Of a stretch of DNA of 64,000 bases, positions 21,801 to 36,800 are shown in pieces; position 1 is the stretch's first letter; each line of letters begins with the position of its first letter. The position numbers and the translations under genes are program-made. The stretch lies in assembly GCF_036324505.1 (NCBI RefSeq), contig NC_086370.1:16518600-16582599 (forward strand), given 5' to 3'. The notes under the pieces were generated by a model. The model made no database searches. It was not told where the DNA came from and worked only from the letters and a program-made list of their open reading frames with translations. This stretch comes from Eleginops maclovinus. Taxonomy: Eukaryota > Chordata > Actinopteri > Perciformes > Eleginopidae.

Positions 21801-24800
21801 TGCCATGAGAAAAATATGTGGTTACAAAAGAAGTGCCAAACCCAAGCAATGAGTCAAATTCGCCACTTCAAACCGAAGGAAGCTTTAGAGCAGGAGATAG
21901 ATCTCTGTATGTTTGGACTAAGAGTAATCCCTTTTGAAGCACACACAGTTGTATGAGTCATTAATATAAAAATCTTGATTGTAGCAGCTTTCGGATTACT
22001 GCTGAGCACTTACGTAAACCCACAGCAGTTAGACCTGTAGTGAGAATATGACTACTGAAGGTCATAATCGATTCAAAAGTCTCACATGAAATTAAAAAGA
22101 TAACACGGACACAATGACCACGTGAAAGCAACAGTCTCCCATCTGTTCTATTTCGGCGGCTTGACGACACCCAGCCATGACAAACTGTCAATTGCCTCAG
22201 CGGCTAGATGTTTCCATGGCAACACATGGTATGTGGCTCCAGAGAGTGGGTGCTCAGAGACATCACAAATGCACTCCCCACAGCTGGAGTGGGTAATGAC
22301 ACGAACAGCGCTAATACCCCAAAGAATCAGTACGGAGGATGAGCAGTGGGCGCTAGGGGTAAGGAAATGCACATGTGAAGAAGGAAAAGATGATTGGAGG
22401 ACCAGTGTTATGGGGAACGAGCTGTGGGTGGAATACCCAGAATCTCAAACCTCCATGCAATTACATTTTAATAATACATATGGAGGGCATCATAAGGAGC
22501 TATCACGGGCCTCCTGCTGATACATAATGCTGGCTGCTGGGAGCCCACGCAAGACAGAAATAACCTCCTCAGCCCTGGTCCGACTGACAACATGAAAGAG
22601 AGGAGAGCAGAAACTGTAATGAATAATAGGACAGAAACGTTGCCTCTTAATTATATATACATTTCCTGTGAAAAGAAGGCTAACCGGCGGGACTCATTTT
22701 CAATGTAGCCAGAAGACATTGCAGGCCAAAATATTGTTTTCAAAGAATTATGAAGAATCTGCGGTGACTGTAAACAAATCAAAAGCACTCACATTGTTGC
22801 TTGCTGCACTCTGCAGTGTTTCAAATTCACACAATAAGACACTGCATCCAAGCATGCTTGAGCTCCATCTTATGAAACATTGAGAATTACAGTCCTTAAA
22901 GTGCAGGACTCTTAAAAACCAAGCGAGTCATACTAAATATTTCAAACTTAGACTGGATTTGCACAAAATCTGTTTTTTTTACCTCTTCGATGGAGATTAG
23001 TGGTGTGTGTTTCCTAAAAAAAAAACACTACATGAAAAAACTCCTGAACATTAAGACAATAAACTTATGACTACATTTTCACTTGGAATCACATCAGCCT
23101 TTGATTCAAACCCGATAACTATTGCTATGTAGGAACATCCAAGGAGCAAGAACCTCAAAACCAAGCATCACTGTGTGGAATATGCTGGAGTCGCATGGCA
23201 ATTACAGAAATTTGGAGGACACATTGTTAATATTCATATCCAAACTGTGAGGGGGGAGAATGTAAATGCCAGACAGATGTATGAGTTGATAAGGAGCAAC
23301 CCAGATAGGAAACTAGGGGAAAACTATTTCATGACTCGGCTGAGTGGAAATTCACTCTCAAAAGGTCATTCAGGGATCCCAGAAAAACTGGAAAAAGTGG
23401 TAAGTACAAAAATGACATTGTGTAAAGAACTACGTAACATTTTACATTTCTTTTCACCTTGATTGGATTTCATATTTAAACCTTTCTAAAACTAATGCTC
23501 ATAAAAAAGCTCTCCTTTGTTCTTTTCTCCTGGGTCGAATCTGTCATCTATTCATCGTTTATATATTACTAAAGTCTAAGGAAATCATATATAATTTGCA
23601 AATTGTTTGGCTTTTTTTAGCTTGGAGTTATGGGTTTCCTTTGACAGTCCAATAACATGGGAAACATCACTGACTCTGATTGGAGACAAGAAGGAATGTG
23701 AAACTTAGCTATTTTGAGTGCTAGTCTTTTTTTGTAAAAAGGAAAAGGTGTTTTAGGCAGTTAATATAAAATAAAATAAAATCGGTGTGAGCGTACCTAA
23801 AATCCTGAGTTGTGTGATGGTGCCGTGCAGACCGTAGAACATCCAGAGTGGTCTGGAGTTATCCACACACAGCTGCATCCCCGCACTGACACCGTTATGG
23901 CTCATCATGACCTCCCCTTCTGCGTTCACCACAAAGCCCAAGATATCTCCACTGTGGAGCGGCACCACCACCCGACCCATGGCCCAGAACTCCTTGCGGT
24001 CAACCAGGGACTCTGGGTTTGATGGGAGGTCACTTTGCCTCAGGGTGGCTGGGTCACAGGATGTCACACCGTAAGAGAGAGACCCAGGCCGGGCCACACC
24101 TGCCTTCACCTTCACAAACACCGTTTCTGAGCAGCTCATCGGCCGACTGGTGAACACCAGGGTCCTCTCGTCACCACGGTGATCCAGCTTCGCCACCGTG
24201 TGCTTATCCAGCACAGTGACATGGACGCCATGCACCGAGTGGAAGTGCAGATCGGTGTCCAAGTGGCTGGGCAATAGCGAGCACTGCTGCAAGTTTTGAG
24301 AGTTTTGGGGCACATGGCAGGAGGCGGAGCTTAAGCGATGTAGCCGTTCCTCTTCCTCATCATCTTCTTCCAGATGTGTGTCTTGCTGCTGTAGGCTTAG
24401 GTCACACAGGCTGATGGAAAGGCGAGGGTCATCGCTGTTTCGCTGAATGTATGCCCGGTGGGCGGCAGCAAAAGAGCGAGGACGCAGGCAATCCAGAGGG
24501 ACCATCTCGCTGTCTGTGAAAAAAAAAAAAATCCCACACAGGAATGTTACATAATCAGTTGTTTGTGATGTTTTAAAGAGAAATTCAATCCGAACCAACT
24601 CACAATGTCTGAGGCTAATACAAGCTCTCAATTTTGTTGTCTCCAAGTGAGCACAGAACCAAGTATTATTTACGTACCCACTTAGTATTCTGCATATCCC
24701 AAGTACAACACTGGTCTGTTTTACATTCACTGTGCGCTGTTCATTCATTATACCTGTCACTGCAAACAAATGGTGCCTTCCGGCTTCTCTGCTTTATAAT

Positions 24801-27800
24801 GTATTCATTCAAATGCACTCTCGATACTAAGGCCCGAGAATATGAACAAATACGTCAGCCTTCACATACTTAGAAACATATCAGGACTCTAAGTGGGAGC
24901 ATACTGTAGCTGCAGGCAATAGGCTACATCCCAGTAAAAGAGATGTAACGGCTTTATGTAACGTTGAAGGATAAGCGATGCACATGAAGCCACTGAAAGA
25001 CAATAAAGCTCAGCTTTGTTTGAGCCTCTCACTCTCTTTAGCTCGGAGTCCTGTAAGAATGAGCAACATTTTCTTTCTTATCTTATTTTTCTCATTCTAA
25101 TTTTCACATTCAAAGTCTGAGGTGTGAAAATGCAGACATAATTAGAAGTGATTAAATCCAAAAATGTATAATAATGCCAGTTTACCTTTCAAGGACCAAA
25201 AATGCATGAATAGTATACAGCGGGCAACAAATAGCTGTAATGAGCTGCCAAGACTCCTCGCTGTTTACATAACAAACTGTCTTTGCAGTAGATTCTTAAT
25301 GTACTGTTCTAACTCTGTACACTGTTGACATTTTAAGTTGTGTCTGGATGCTAAAAGCAGACTCTTTCCGATCATTGAAAGGGAAAGGCATTCTAAAAAC
25401 TGTATCATATATCTCTCTCAGAAATAGACCTTCCTATTCTAATTCAGCTCGCTGTAAACTAGAAGCCACATGGGAGCATCAGTGCAGAACTAAAGGAGCG
25501 TAACTTTCCATGCACACGGTCAGTACAAACGGATCTGCATCGTGGCACGCTTGGGGGCATGCTGCCAAATTTAACACAGGCTAAAATTAGCCTGATTGGA
25601 CATTTGAGGGGAGCGAGGAGGGATAGACCAAGCAATGAATGACATGATGGCTAAGTTGTGTGGCTCTCAGCCTCAATCTGCTTTGGGTTTCCCCTATGGG
25701 AAGTGGATTCAGCAGGAGAGTGCAACAGAGCAGGAAAGGATGAAAAAGGGGTGGGGTGGAGGCTTAAGAGAAAAGGGCATACCTCACCAGCTCCTCTTTA
25801 TCACACAAAGACAGCACATCTCCGGCCAGCCACTGATAAACTGCTTGAACTTAATTACTTCCTCAGTCAAGAGTGTCCACAACCAAGCATGAAGCTCTTA
25901 TTATTAGCAGCCTTATCGTCTTCAAGGCAGAGTTAGCCGACTTTGGGAAGCAAGAGATAATTTCTATTCTTGCTATTACGGCTTCCAGTGGTTCACAGTT
26001 TAAGTGGTGCAGCAGTCGAAACACGTTGTGAGAAGAATCTTAATCTCAATTTTCTACCTACAGTATGCAGGAAAACAAGATGCACAAAAGATCCTAGCGG
26101 AACAATGAGAATGTAAAGATATGAGCCAAATAAATATGTACGTACTCTTTCTTGGTTTAGTCTCAAAGAATTACATTTGACACATAAAACAACTAACAAT
26201 TGCTTTTTTTATAAAGACGATAAAATATGTGTATACCACAAATTCACCGCATAGTTGCATGACAAGGTGTAAATAAAGACTCTAACATCAAACACACACA
26301 TAGCTAGATATCACAACAGGGATAGGGGGTACTTATACCCCAGGGACTATGGAAAACCAAATTATGACATTTGAAATGGAATTCCAAGTTGAGATATTTA
26401 AATAATAAATAATCTTCTTGTCGACGGTGTGGAAACATGCTTTATTATTACTCTTGATACAGAGCCAAGTCTTCCTTTCGGACTACTCACTCATTAAAAT
26501 GTCACTCACACGTGACAGGTGCAGTCTTGGCTTTTGCCCTCTGAATTATGTTATAAAATTAACCACGGGCAGTCACAGGAAATGAATTGCAGCTTAGCTT
26601 AATTTATAACATTTGGCAAGGCTCAATAGGTTTTTCAGTAACAGGCAATGAGTATTCAGTAATGACGGATTTTATTCAACTTCAAGTTATAAGGATCAAG
26701 ACCTTGAAACTTTTGAAGAGCATGGCAAAGTCTGAATAACCTTTTTGAAACAATAACAATACGGACATGATTAAGTGCACGGCTGAAAATGTCCAAGTTA
26801 AATTAAGTGGTCCTTGAACAGCTACTCAATCTCATGAGGAATTAAATAGAGGAGCTCATACCAAACTGACACTGTTCTGCAGGGTCAGTGGCTGACCTCT
26901 TGGCTTTGGCTTTTATCAAACGTAACTTGCAAAACATTTTAGAGGTATTCCTCGACTCTGTATTAGAACACGCCACACCAAAACACACACCTGCATGAAA
27001 TCACTCTACCTGTTAAAGATGATCCTATTCAAAGAAGTTGCAACCTTTAGGGACATTTACTCTTACCACAACCTGGACAAACCAGTTTCGAGTTCCTGGA
27101 AAGTGAAGGTGATGTTGGCAAAGGAGGCACAGGTACAGGATATAACTGAATAAAATGTCATCCTGTTTCATTGATAACACATGCCAGAATGACAATTAAT
27201 GAAGCTGTTTGAGGTGCAACACGCCTGACACAAACAGCTTGGCTCCCTTTCATTTTGAAATTCAGAGAGGCCTCCATGAAACAGTACTGCAGTTCTTGAT
27301 TCAAATCATTCAATTGACTTTTTATGAATGCCTTTTTTAGTCTTGAACAGCTCACATTTAAACAAGTGCAGGATCCTGAATAGAGGAGGAAGGGTTCAGT
27401 TGATTCCTTGGCCCGGTGGAACAGGATTAGGAGGCTTTTGGGTGCTTTATTGAATCTGCAACCTCTGCACAAGGTCGTGTGTGTGTGTGTGTCTCTGTGT
27501 GTGTCTCTGTGTGTCCTAAGTATGCATGCCTAGGGGGCTATCCAGGGCTCTGTCTAGAATGAGTGAGTGAAGTCATCTGTCATGAGAAAGGAGGCTTCAG
27601 GAGGGAGGGGGTTGTGTGTCCGTCCCAAAAAGGAGAGGCAAGGACTTTCCCTTATCAGAGAAAAACAAAAAGAGAAAGGGCTCTGAGGGGAAATCTGTGT
27701 TGATGAGCTTTTAAGGAGTGGTATCTCACTCGAGATAATGACACAAATATACAGAGGGTGAAGCGGGAGGGGCTAAAAGGCTAGAGAGCTATACGATATT

Positions 27801-30800
27801 GATACACCAGAAGAAGCTGCACAGTTTGAGTTTCTGAGATGCCATGTGCAATAGGAGCTACATATGTTGCGTTTTTAAGAGATCAAGCAGAGTCTTTGGT
27901 TTAGTGCCAGATATTTCTAAGTTTTGGACTTTGATCGTGGAAAGAAAGGTGACAAATCGCAGCAGTGAAAATGTCACTCAGCACTTTGGGGATGTCACGA
28001 GGGCACAGTGTTTCCGAGGACAGTTAAATCCTTGACTGATGTGTCTCTACATGCATAAATCATCATGCACTTCCAAACAGCAGTGCTTTGAATTTTTTTT
28101 TCAAAGTGTAAGAGTGTCCATCGATTGTTTCAATCTGATGTCAGACACATTTTTCCAATTATGAATTCATCTCATTGTTACAGTCAAGAATACTGCATAG
28201 ATGGAAACGTTTGATACCCAAATACACACAGCATACAAAGTACACATTCAAGTTTTAACTGGGACGAGACTCTGGTCATCTGAAAGTGATTAGCTTTCTC
28301 TGCGAAGGCTTCCACCCGTACACCCCAGCTCCCAGGATCCAAACCTGACAGGCTCAATTACGATTTCTATTTTGATTTCTCCGCAAATCTGTTCGATTCC
28401 ATCTGGGTCGATTAAATCCCAGCTGAGCCACAATAGCCTGTCGAGAGGCATTTATTTTGATTCAACAAATCAAATAAATTCCAAGCACTGAGATCATTCG
28501 AAACAGAGCTCACATGAATACATAGACCCTGATCCCGATGTGTACATGTTGGCAGATGTTAGGTCAAAGGACATTTTAGTTTATACCAGACCTCTCATTT
28601 CATTGTAACCAACTTTCTGACAGAATGACTTTACTTCAGTAAAAACCTGAGGAGGAATAAAGCAATAAGGAGCCTTCGTAGGTTGTGTATTAATCTCTTT
28701 ATATGAGCATTTGATCAAATGACTGTAAAGTGAAACAGATACTTCTCAACCCTACAGAAGTTTTTAGACCCTTTCAGCTTTTTCAACTTCATCCTAAACC
28801 AAGTGCCATGGCAAAGAATATTCAGTTTAACTGAGTCTGTGAATATTTTCTTTTCTTTATTTGCTCAAGCCATTTCTTGGCGCTTTGCTCTTCTCTTGCC
28901 TCAGAGGTACCGTTACCATGGTTGCCTTCATCCAACATTTTTCAGTTTCTGATTACAGCCAATGTACTGCTGATTAAGAAAGCCTTTTATTATCTAAGGC
29001 AAGGTGAACTGCTATCATCAGTTATTCTAAATGTTTATAATTTTGTAGATACAAATCTTCTTTTTGACGTCTATTTACTTGACCTGGCTTCAATAGCCTT
29101 GTTCAACCTCCAGCCTGAAGTCCTGCCACCGCAATCTTTATTTGTTCATGTTGGCGTTTCGATTCATAGCACGCTAGTCTAGAAATACATGTAATAAAGA
29201 AGGGAGTGCTGCACTGGAATTTAGGTTATCTAAGTTATCTGCATCCCAATTTCACACCATGTATAAATGCTACACTGTAATCCTTGTAGAGCATTGTTTG
29301 GCAGTTAGTATACAAAACAGGTGACTAATGCTCTATAATCAAGTATCTCCATAAGCAGAATATAGTGCTGCGCAGCTGCAGAAGCCAATTGAGGTAAACC
29401 TACCATCAGAAATTAGTTACTGGCAACAATCACATTGAGCAAATAGAACATTGAAATTATGCATTGTACATTGTAGGACATAATCAAAACCTTGTGGTCA
29501 ACTCTCATGCAATCTTGTGTAGCATGAGAGTTGACCTTCTAAGTATGCTCATTATACAGAATTAATGTAGTACTCAATAGTGTATACTCTAGAATTCTTA
29601 CTTTTAGCACTTAACACTATGTTAATGCTGCCCTTGAGTAGGGACTTTTGATTGGCTGAAAGCCGAGGACCATATTCACAGCTTGAGCCTCAAACATGGT
29701 GGGAAAGCTAAAAGGAACGGTGTACCTTCTTAGAAATGGACAGGTTACCACAGCCTTCAACCACAACCATTTCAAGCCTTACAATTTTTACCCAAAAATG
29801 GTATCAACATGCGCCTGGTTCTTTTGACCTGAATATAAGTTGCAGGCTTCAGTAATTTCCAAAAGAGGAGAGCTTGAGACAAGGTCCATAGTCTTGCGAA
29901 ATCTTAATATAACTATAATCAGGTTCAAACAGCCAGTCCCTTTAAAAAAAGATCGCTGTTCTTATGATTTATTCGCGTGATCAGCAAACAGAGAAAACAA
30001 GAGAAAAAAAAATTGATTTAAAGAAGCATGATTCATGATTTTAGTCTAATTCTGCCAAAATGATTCAGCTCTAGAGAATTACTCAATGTTTATAAAGTGG
30101 AGACACTTACAATGTCTTGTTGGCTGGAAAATTACATTTGACAGATTACTTTGTTTATTGTTTATCATGCTGAATGTCCAATTTATTGTTTTTGGAGGAT
30201 TTGGCTCTGAGCAGCGGACCTAAAATCAAACTTCAAGTAATTGTACAACATCACTTAGCAGTACTTCAGGGTAAACTATCAGGACAGTTGTGTGTCTTTA
30301 TTAATCAAAATTACCAAGAGTGTAGCTCTGTTCTCCTACGATGGCCTGTTTTATAAGGACCACACCTTCACAATGTAACACACATGAATAAAGATACAGT
30401 TTACACTGAATTTAAAGTTTTACTTATATTTGATGATTAATAACCCACATTTTGTTCCTTATCCGGTCATACTGAACCATTGTTACCTACATTGTCAAAA
30501 GGCTGACCGTACACTGTATTTCTGGCCACTTGTGTCAGGTTGCACCTATCTGACCTCTCTATATTTATAACCATTTCTTCCACAAATCAAAACCCTGTAA
30601 AACTCCACATAATCTATGATGACAAGTAAAACAATAAGTGAGATCTGTGGCAAGTGAGTGTGAGCTTCAGGCGCATAGAGAGAACACGGGACAAAAATAG
30701 ACACAAAGAGAGGAAAGTACAACACAATCAGGTTCAACCCAACATGTTTGTGCAGAACAGAGCTTGTCAGCATTCACACACACTAACTTTTTATCTGTTC

Positions 30801-33800
30801 ACAAAACAGGTGTGTCAAAGGTACGGCGATATTTAACTGCCATTTTCAGCATAAAAAAGAAACCTGATGTCACCATGATAACACGTCTACAGCTAAGCTT
30901 TCAGCTCTGTGGGAATGTGCTTTGAGCTCATTGAGAACATTTGGTCCTTAATTGTTGAGACATTGCATACAAAACCACATAATGGCCCTTTATGAGAAGA
31001 CCAGGCATCATAAATGTTCTCTAATACATTTGGTTACAATCAATTTCCATACCCAGTAAATGCTGCAATATTTTCTAATCTGCACCATAGTTTCCCAACA
31101 CCAAAGCAGTATGGATTGATCCTCTGGAAATCGTGAACAGCTGTACAAAATGTTAGGAAAATCCATGCTACTCTTGTTCAAAAAGACCAACAGAATGACA
31201 TTCCCATCCAATGAGTGCTCTCACCTACACAGCAAAAAAATCAACATCTATGCAAACTGTATATGCAAAAAAACATCAAATCCTTCTTTCATATCTGCTT
31301 CCTTTGTCCCTTGAGGTTGAAACATGAGTGATTTCTCTCAGGATGTAAGCAAGCATGAAAAGCATATAGCACAAGGATTTCCCGACCATGATGCTCTACA
31401 GGCCTAATTCATTGAAATGCCATGTACAGACATGATTGATGTCAACACCCTCCTCTTAATCACCTGAGATGTATGCAGCCTCTTGACAGTTGGGCAGACA
31501 TTTTGGATTCTTTTCTAATGACTAGAGAGACAGGTTGCAGATGATGTTAGCTGACGCCAGCCTCACGGATCACTGCCAGTCTGTCAGTGATTAAGTGACT
31601 CATCTACCGCTGGTAAACAAACCCCCAGTAGAGCATCTTGCATCCATCAAAAGATGGCTTTGACTCGCTCCGCTTATCTAACTTGGAAGGAATCCATCAT
31701 ACCTGTACAAAACGCTGGATGCTGTGTGGTCTCTTGGGACTCGTCCCATAAACAAACACATTCTGTTTAAATGCAGCCGTACATGTAAAGCGGGTCCCGT
31801 TACTTTTGAATGCAGGTATAGCATTCCCATATGTGGCTCGCCTTAGGGAAATCAAACTGAAAACACTTGCAAGTTATTTGTGACCTGATTCCTGGAACTT
31901 CAACAACAAACTTGATAAAACTCAAATGTTGAAAAGTTGACTACATAAAATAAAAAAACCTTTCAGTCTTTCAAACTCAACAAAGTTGCATCTGTAGCCA
32001 CTTTTCTCATAGTACTGTTCTGAGAAAAAGTAATAGTAAATAGAAACATTTTTGGAAATACAGCTGACAGACTATGCTTAAGAAACAGTTCCTTGAAACA
32101 AATACTCTTGAGGAAATCTTTTTTCTGTCCCTTTTAAGGCCGAATGTGTGTAGCACAGGCTGTTTTCTACAAATCCCAAGCAATTCACTTCAGTCCCTAT
32201 TGATATCTGCGTGAGTAAGACAAGTGTGGTGATGTACGTTTCTTTCTTAAATTGCAGGGACAGCATTGTTGGTCTAAAAAACCCCTGAGGCTCAGTTTGA
32301 TTACAGCAGATTAATTTAGCTTCCCCTCTTACGCAACTCCATCTCGGCTTTCAAGCTGTCTCACTGATCTCAGGATCACCTTTGACTCCCTGCATGGGTG
32401 GCTAGCTACTGAACTGCACTCCCTTGATAAAAGCTTGGAGAGGAAACAACACCACCCTTGAAAAGATCCTCAAACATCAGAATAAGACCTGATGGCAGGA
32501 AAGCGGTTTGGCATCACGCCGCATTGACATAAATGAAAATGTGGCGAAGGATAGCAACTTTGATGAATTCCTTAATACGGTGATTCAAGTGTGAAAGATT
32601 AAACAGACACAACAGTGTTCGATGCAGATTATCCACCGGATAAAATCAACATCTCTTGATTGCAGCCCCTCTTAAATGGATCTCTTTCATGATATCTCTT
32701 TGCTAGGGAATTTTAAAAAAGCATGAAAAAGGGTTTTAACTTTATCATCGGCTCAAAACACATTTTACAGTATTGGACACATAAGGGACCGCAGGGAACA
32801 TTAGCTGAAGCAGATAATCTTACTAACAAAATATTTAATCAGAACAGCACTGACACATGGTGTGTATAACAGTGTTTTCAGTACACGTTTATACTCGGGT
32901 GAACTCTTGTGAAGAAAGTCTCATGTTAATTTGTGCCGATGCGGAAGCACACTTTAATTAATCCATGAAATATTAAAGGCGAGGAAGCTATTCATGGAAA
33001 GGATGTGATCAGGTACAGTAATGCTACATGCATCCTAAAATAAGGCGGAATGGTCTTAGTGGACAGCTGGGGAATGAGGCAACATCACAAGAATGGTTCA
33101 GCTTAGAGACACAATGGTTTAATGTGTTAAAGAAGTAGATATCTTTTATTTTTCGATTAAACACACCAACAATTTCTTTCTTTTCCTTTATTCTTTTCTT
33201 AGTTGGGCCACTAATACCTCCTTTCTGCTAGTAGTTATGGGCTTGAGACCACTTTTTCTGCTACTAGCATAACACACCTGATTGATCTGGGACCAAACTG
33301 CTAGTGGTCAAGTTGCATTGTGGGTAATGTAGGAGCCACGTTTTGACATGAAGAAAAATATCCAAACCTTTTTTTTCTTCCAAACTGCCCATCATCAATC
33401 CAACAATTTTAAAGGGGTGCAATGCTCAGGGTAAGTCGCTGGATTAGTGTTTTAAAAAGCCCTGTTTACAGCCAAAGAAGATGTTATCCAAACTGAGTAG
33501 TACTGACAAACCGATCCCCATGTGTACAATTGGTGGAATGCCCCTCTAACTTAAAGCTCTCAAAGCACAGTATATCACTGACAGCCATCCGTAAGAGTTA
33601 AGTCATATGGTTTATCACAACTTATTTTCTGTTATATTTTTTCTGTCTTACACGTTTATCTCAAAAGCCAAATCAAGGTCACCTCTCCGAGCCATTTTTT
33701 ACACTCCACCGAGCTTATTCACAGCTCCACGCTCCATTTGTCTCCTGTAAAAGAAAACACTGCAGCCGATCTGTAACTCCCACCTGGACAGATTGTGTGA

Positions 33801-36800
33801 TAACAAGACCAGAACAGGTGAAATTTGGCTCAAATTATCAGCTAGTGCAGCATTAATTCCAGACCCAAGTGTAAGCATCATTAAGAATCTAAACGCATTC
33901 TTTTGTTGAAGGAAAATCTGCACGTGCCAATCTACAACACCAGACTTTGATGTGTCCGCCCATATTTCAGACACTAAGTGTTTGCTGAACTGCAGCCAAC
34001 TGCTGAGACAATACTGGGCCTTTGAGATATACCATGCTCTCGAGTGGTGACGCTCTCAGGCTATAGAGGAAAGCTGATAGCCAAGTGATCCTTCAGCTGA
34101 CTGAGGGCCGAAAGCTTTGCGGTTTAAGCCATCAATGTGGGGATAAAGGTGATCGATGTGGGAAACCAGAGAAGAAACAGTGGGATTTACAGCTGCTGGC
34201 CTCATTCACATGCACAAATTACATGAACTACATCTATACATTGCAGGAAATCCTCATTTTATTTGTAGAAATGTACTTATTGTACCATACAATTTGGTGA
34301 ACAGGCATTGTATTTATACATATTAATCTTTCTTCGGGACAATGGAAATTGAATACAGACTGGGATCCTCAGAGTGAGACATTCCTCTGGTTTGATTGTC
34401 TTGGAAAAACACCACAGTCATTTCATAACCTGACATCACCCTTCTCTCTGTCTGTCTTCTTGGGATGGCCAACACACTCCTCTTGTTCTATGGCAAGAGC
34501 CGTGTGCTGGTCAGCACCACAAGGCCAGTGAACCCCAGATAGTGGCACTCTGGCGCTGGATACCAAACAGCCCATCACAAGATAGCACGCTTCTCGCTGT
34601 CAACCACACCGGGAGAAATGAGGTTAAATGGCACTATCTACACTATATGGGAGCCTCTTCTATTTTTATTAACGGCGTTGACAGCCTCTATTCTTTGGAG
34701 AGAGGTAGCACAATTCTTGGAAATGGTTATAAATAAGTACTGAGGCGTCCACAAGAATTCCTATTTATCTATTTTGCATAGTTTTGCACGGTTTAAAAAA
34801 ATTGGGGACATCTGTTTTTGATGCATGATGTGTTTCATAAATTTATCTCAATCTGCAATCCAAACATACTTCAGATGATTCAGTGCGGTGAAAACTGCTG
34901 TTAATGATTGCAGAGGACCTGTTTGCTCTTAATTTCTTTGATGTAATGACCCTTTAAACAGCACGGAGAACTTGTTAGAAGGGATTTCAGACGATTTGAA
35001 ATTCCCCCTTTAGGGACATTTCTTTGATACTAACAACCGTGGTAACTATACAATCTTCCTAATCTCCCACCATCTTTTTCCACTGAGCTATTTGGTGGAT
35101 GTGGGAAAAGTGGAGCAGCTGTATGTAACATCACCTTTTATCCACTCACACAGGAAAAACAACATAAAAAGCTGAATGGTTTCCAATGGAGAAGCATTAT
35201 TGTAACAAGACTCTGTGAGGTCTGTGAGGCTGTACTTTAACATGTTGATGTTCAGTGATATGCTCTTTGCCGTGTTTACCATCTTAGCTAAGATTTTTAG
35301 TAATTAAAAAAGTACTGCTGAGGCTAATGGGAATGTTTTGATTTGAAAAGTATTGGACAAATTATAATTCAGAGGATCCTCAAAGTAATTGGGATTTGTC
35401 CTCTGGGGACAGTGAATGTCTGAGTCACATTCATGGAAATCCATCTAAGTTGTTGAGATACTTTGGTCTAGGCCAACAATGCTTGCGTTACTATAAATGT
35501 CTTGTGCTAAGATCACATTCATAACTCACCTAGCAGCTGGACCCCCCTGGTGAGGCCGTAGACGTCTATGAGAGCCCACAGAGGTTCAGAGACATGTACC
35601 CCGCTGAAGAACAGTATTGGGCTAGAGTCGTTGATTCGGTAAAACACCCGGCCTTTCTTGTCTACCCAAAAGGAAATGACGTTTCCCTCATTGGAAAGCT
35701 CCTCTGGTAGAGCTTTTGCCCAAAAGCCGCTCTGCGAGACCAAGTCGGGGCAGGCGTACTTCGGCAAGGTGTCTGGATTTATCCTCGATGGGTCTTTAGA
35801 TGTAAAACCAAGACGCAGAGCACCGCTCCAGCAGCACTGCTTTTTGGTGATCTGAAGAGTACACAGAAATGAAGATGTTTGAAATCACTTTACTAAAACT
35901 TTGAATCTTGTAACAGATGTAATTAAGAATGACCATAATCATTGTCATATTTTAGTGGGTTAGCATGCTAATATTTGCTAAACACAACGCGCAGCTGAAG
36001 CTAAGAATGATGGTCCTTACTTTTGCAGTATTTGACTAATAAAAATGGTGACCTTGCTGGATGAAACATAGAACAGTAACCAACGTTTTTTTTACGTGGT
36101 TAATTAAGGAATCTGACGAGGGATTTTAATTTCTGTTTGTATTTCATGACATTTTAACCAATAGCTGCTAAGATTATCCAGAGACCAATATTACAATCTA
36201 TAGCACCAAGCCGCTAGCATGGCTGAAAACCAATTTTAAGCAAACTAACACGAGTTAACTTGGTATGTTTATCACCTGCAAACAATTTTTGTCTTATTTT
36301 GAACCTCTGTTTACTTGCATTTACTGTGCCAGATAACAGTAATCCTCACATGGCAATGTTTGCCCTGCTCTCTCACTTTCGAGACATAGATGGCCTGATA
36401 GGTGAAGTGGAAACTTGTTCTAAGCTGCTGCTGCTTTGGCCCACACAAGAGCAGACAGAGAAAAGAGAGAAAATCAAAACAGGAGAGCAAAGGGAGATGT
36501 GCAAAGAGAGGGGGAGGAAAACAAAATCAAAAAGAGGAAATGCAAGGGAGAATGAGAGAGAAAGGACTCTCCATCACAGTCACAATAAGCGTCTTTCTAA
36601 TTTATAGTCTCTCTCAATATACTCCGCATTCTAATATAACAAAATACACTCTCACTTCTAGAAGTTTACTAGAAATCAGTGCACTGTATTTGTTTTTGTA
36701 AAGTTAAATTGATTACAAGAGATGGTGGAAGCCATCTGGATGATTAATGTTGGGCCTGGTGTAATCCACTTGATGGTTTCGGGTTGCAAATGGTGGCAGC

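Larger units (their letters stand above)
24514..35529 (-). other. neurl1 intron 3 (11 kb)
   Basis: This is the long intron between the NHR1 and NHR2 exons. It contains a GT-rich simple repeat (27477-27513) and a perfect 15-bp stem-loop (29496-29536), reported separately. Otherwise no exon, RNA gene or named transposon was recognised. Confidence 0.8.

Noticed and set aside
22122..22520. 132-codon open frame in neurl1 intron 4
   Set aside because: No known domain or splice logic, and it overlaps another random frame on the opposite strand.
33290..33345. CATTGTGGGTAATGTAGG-like string suggesting a repeat or promoter
   Set aside because: The resemblance to scattered fish repeats is vague and no borders or inverted ends could be found.
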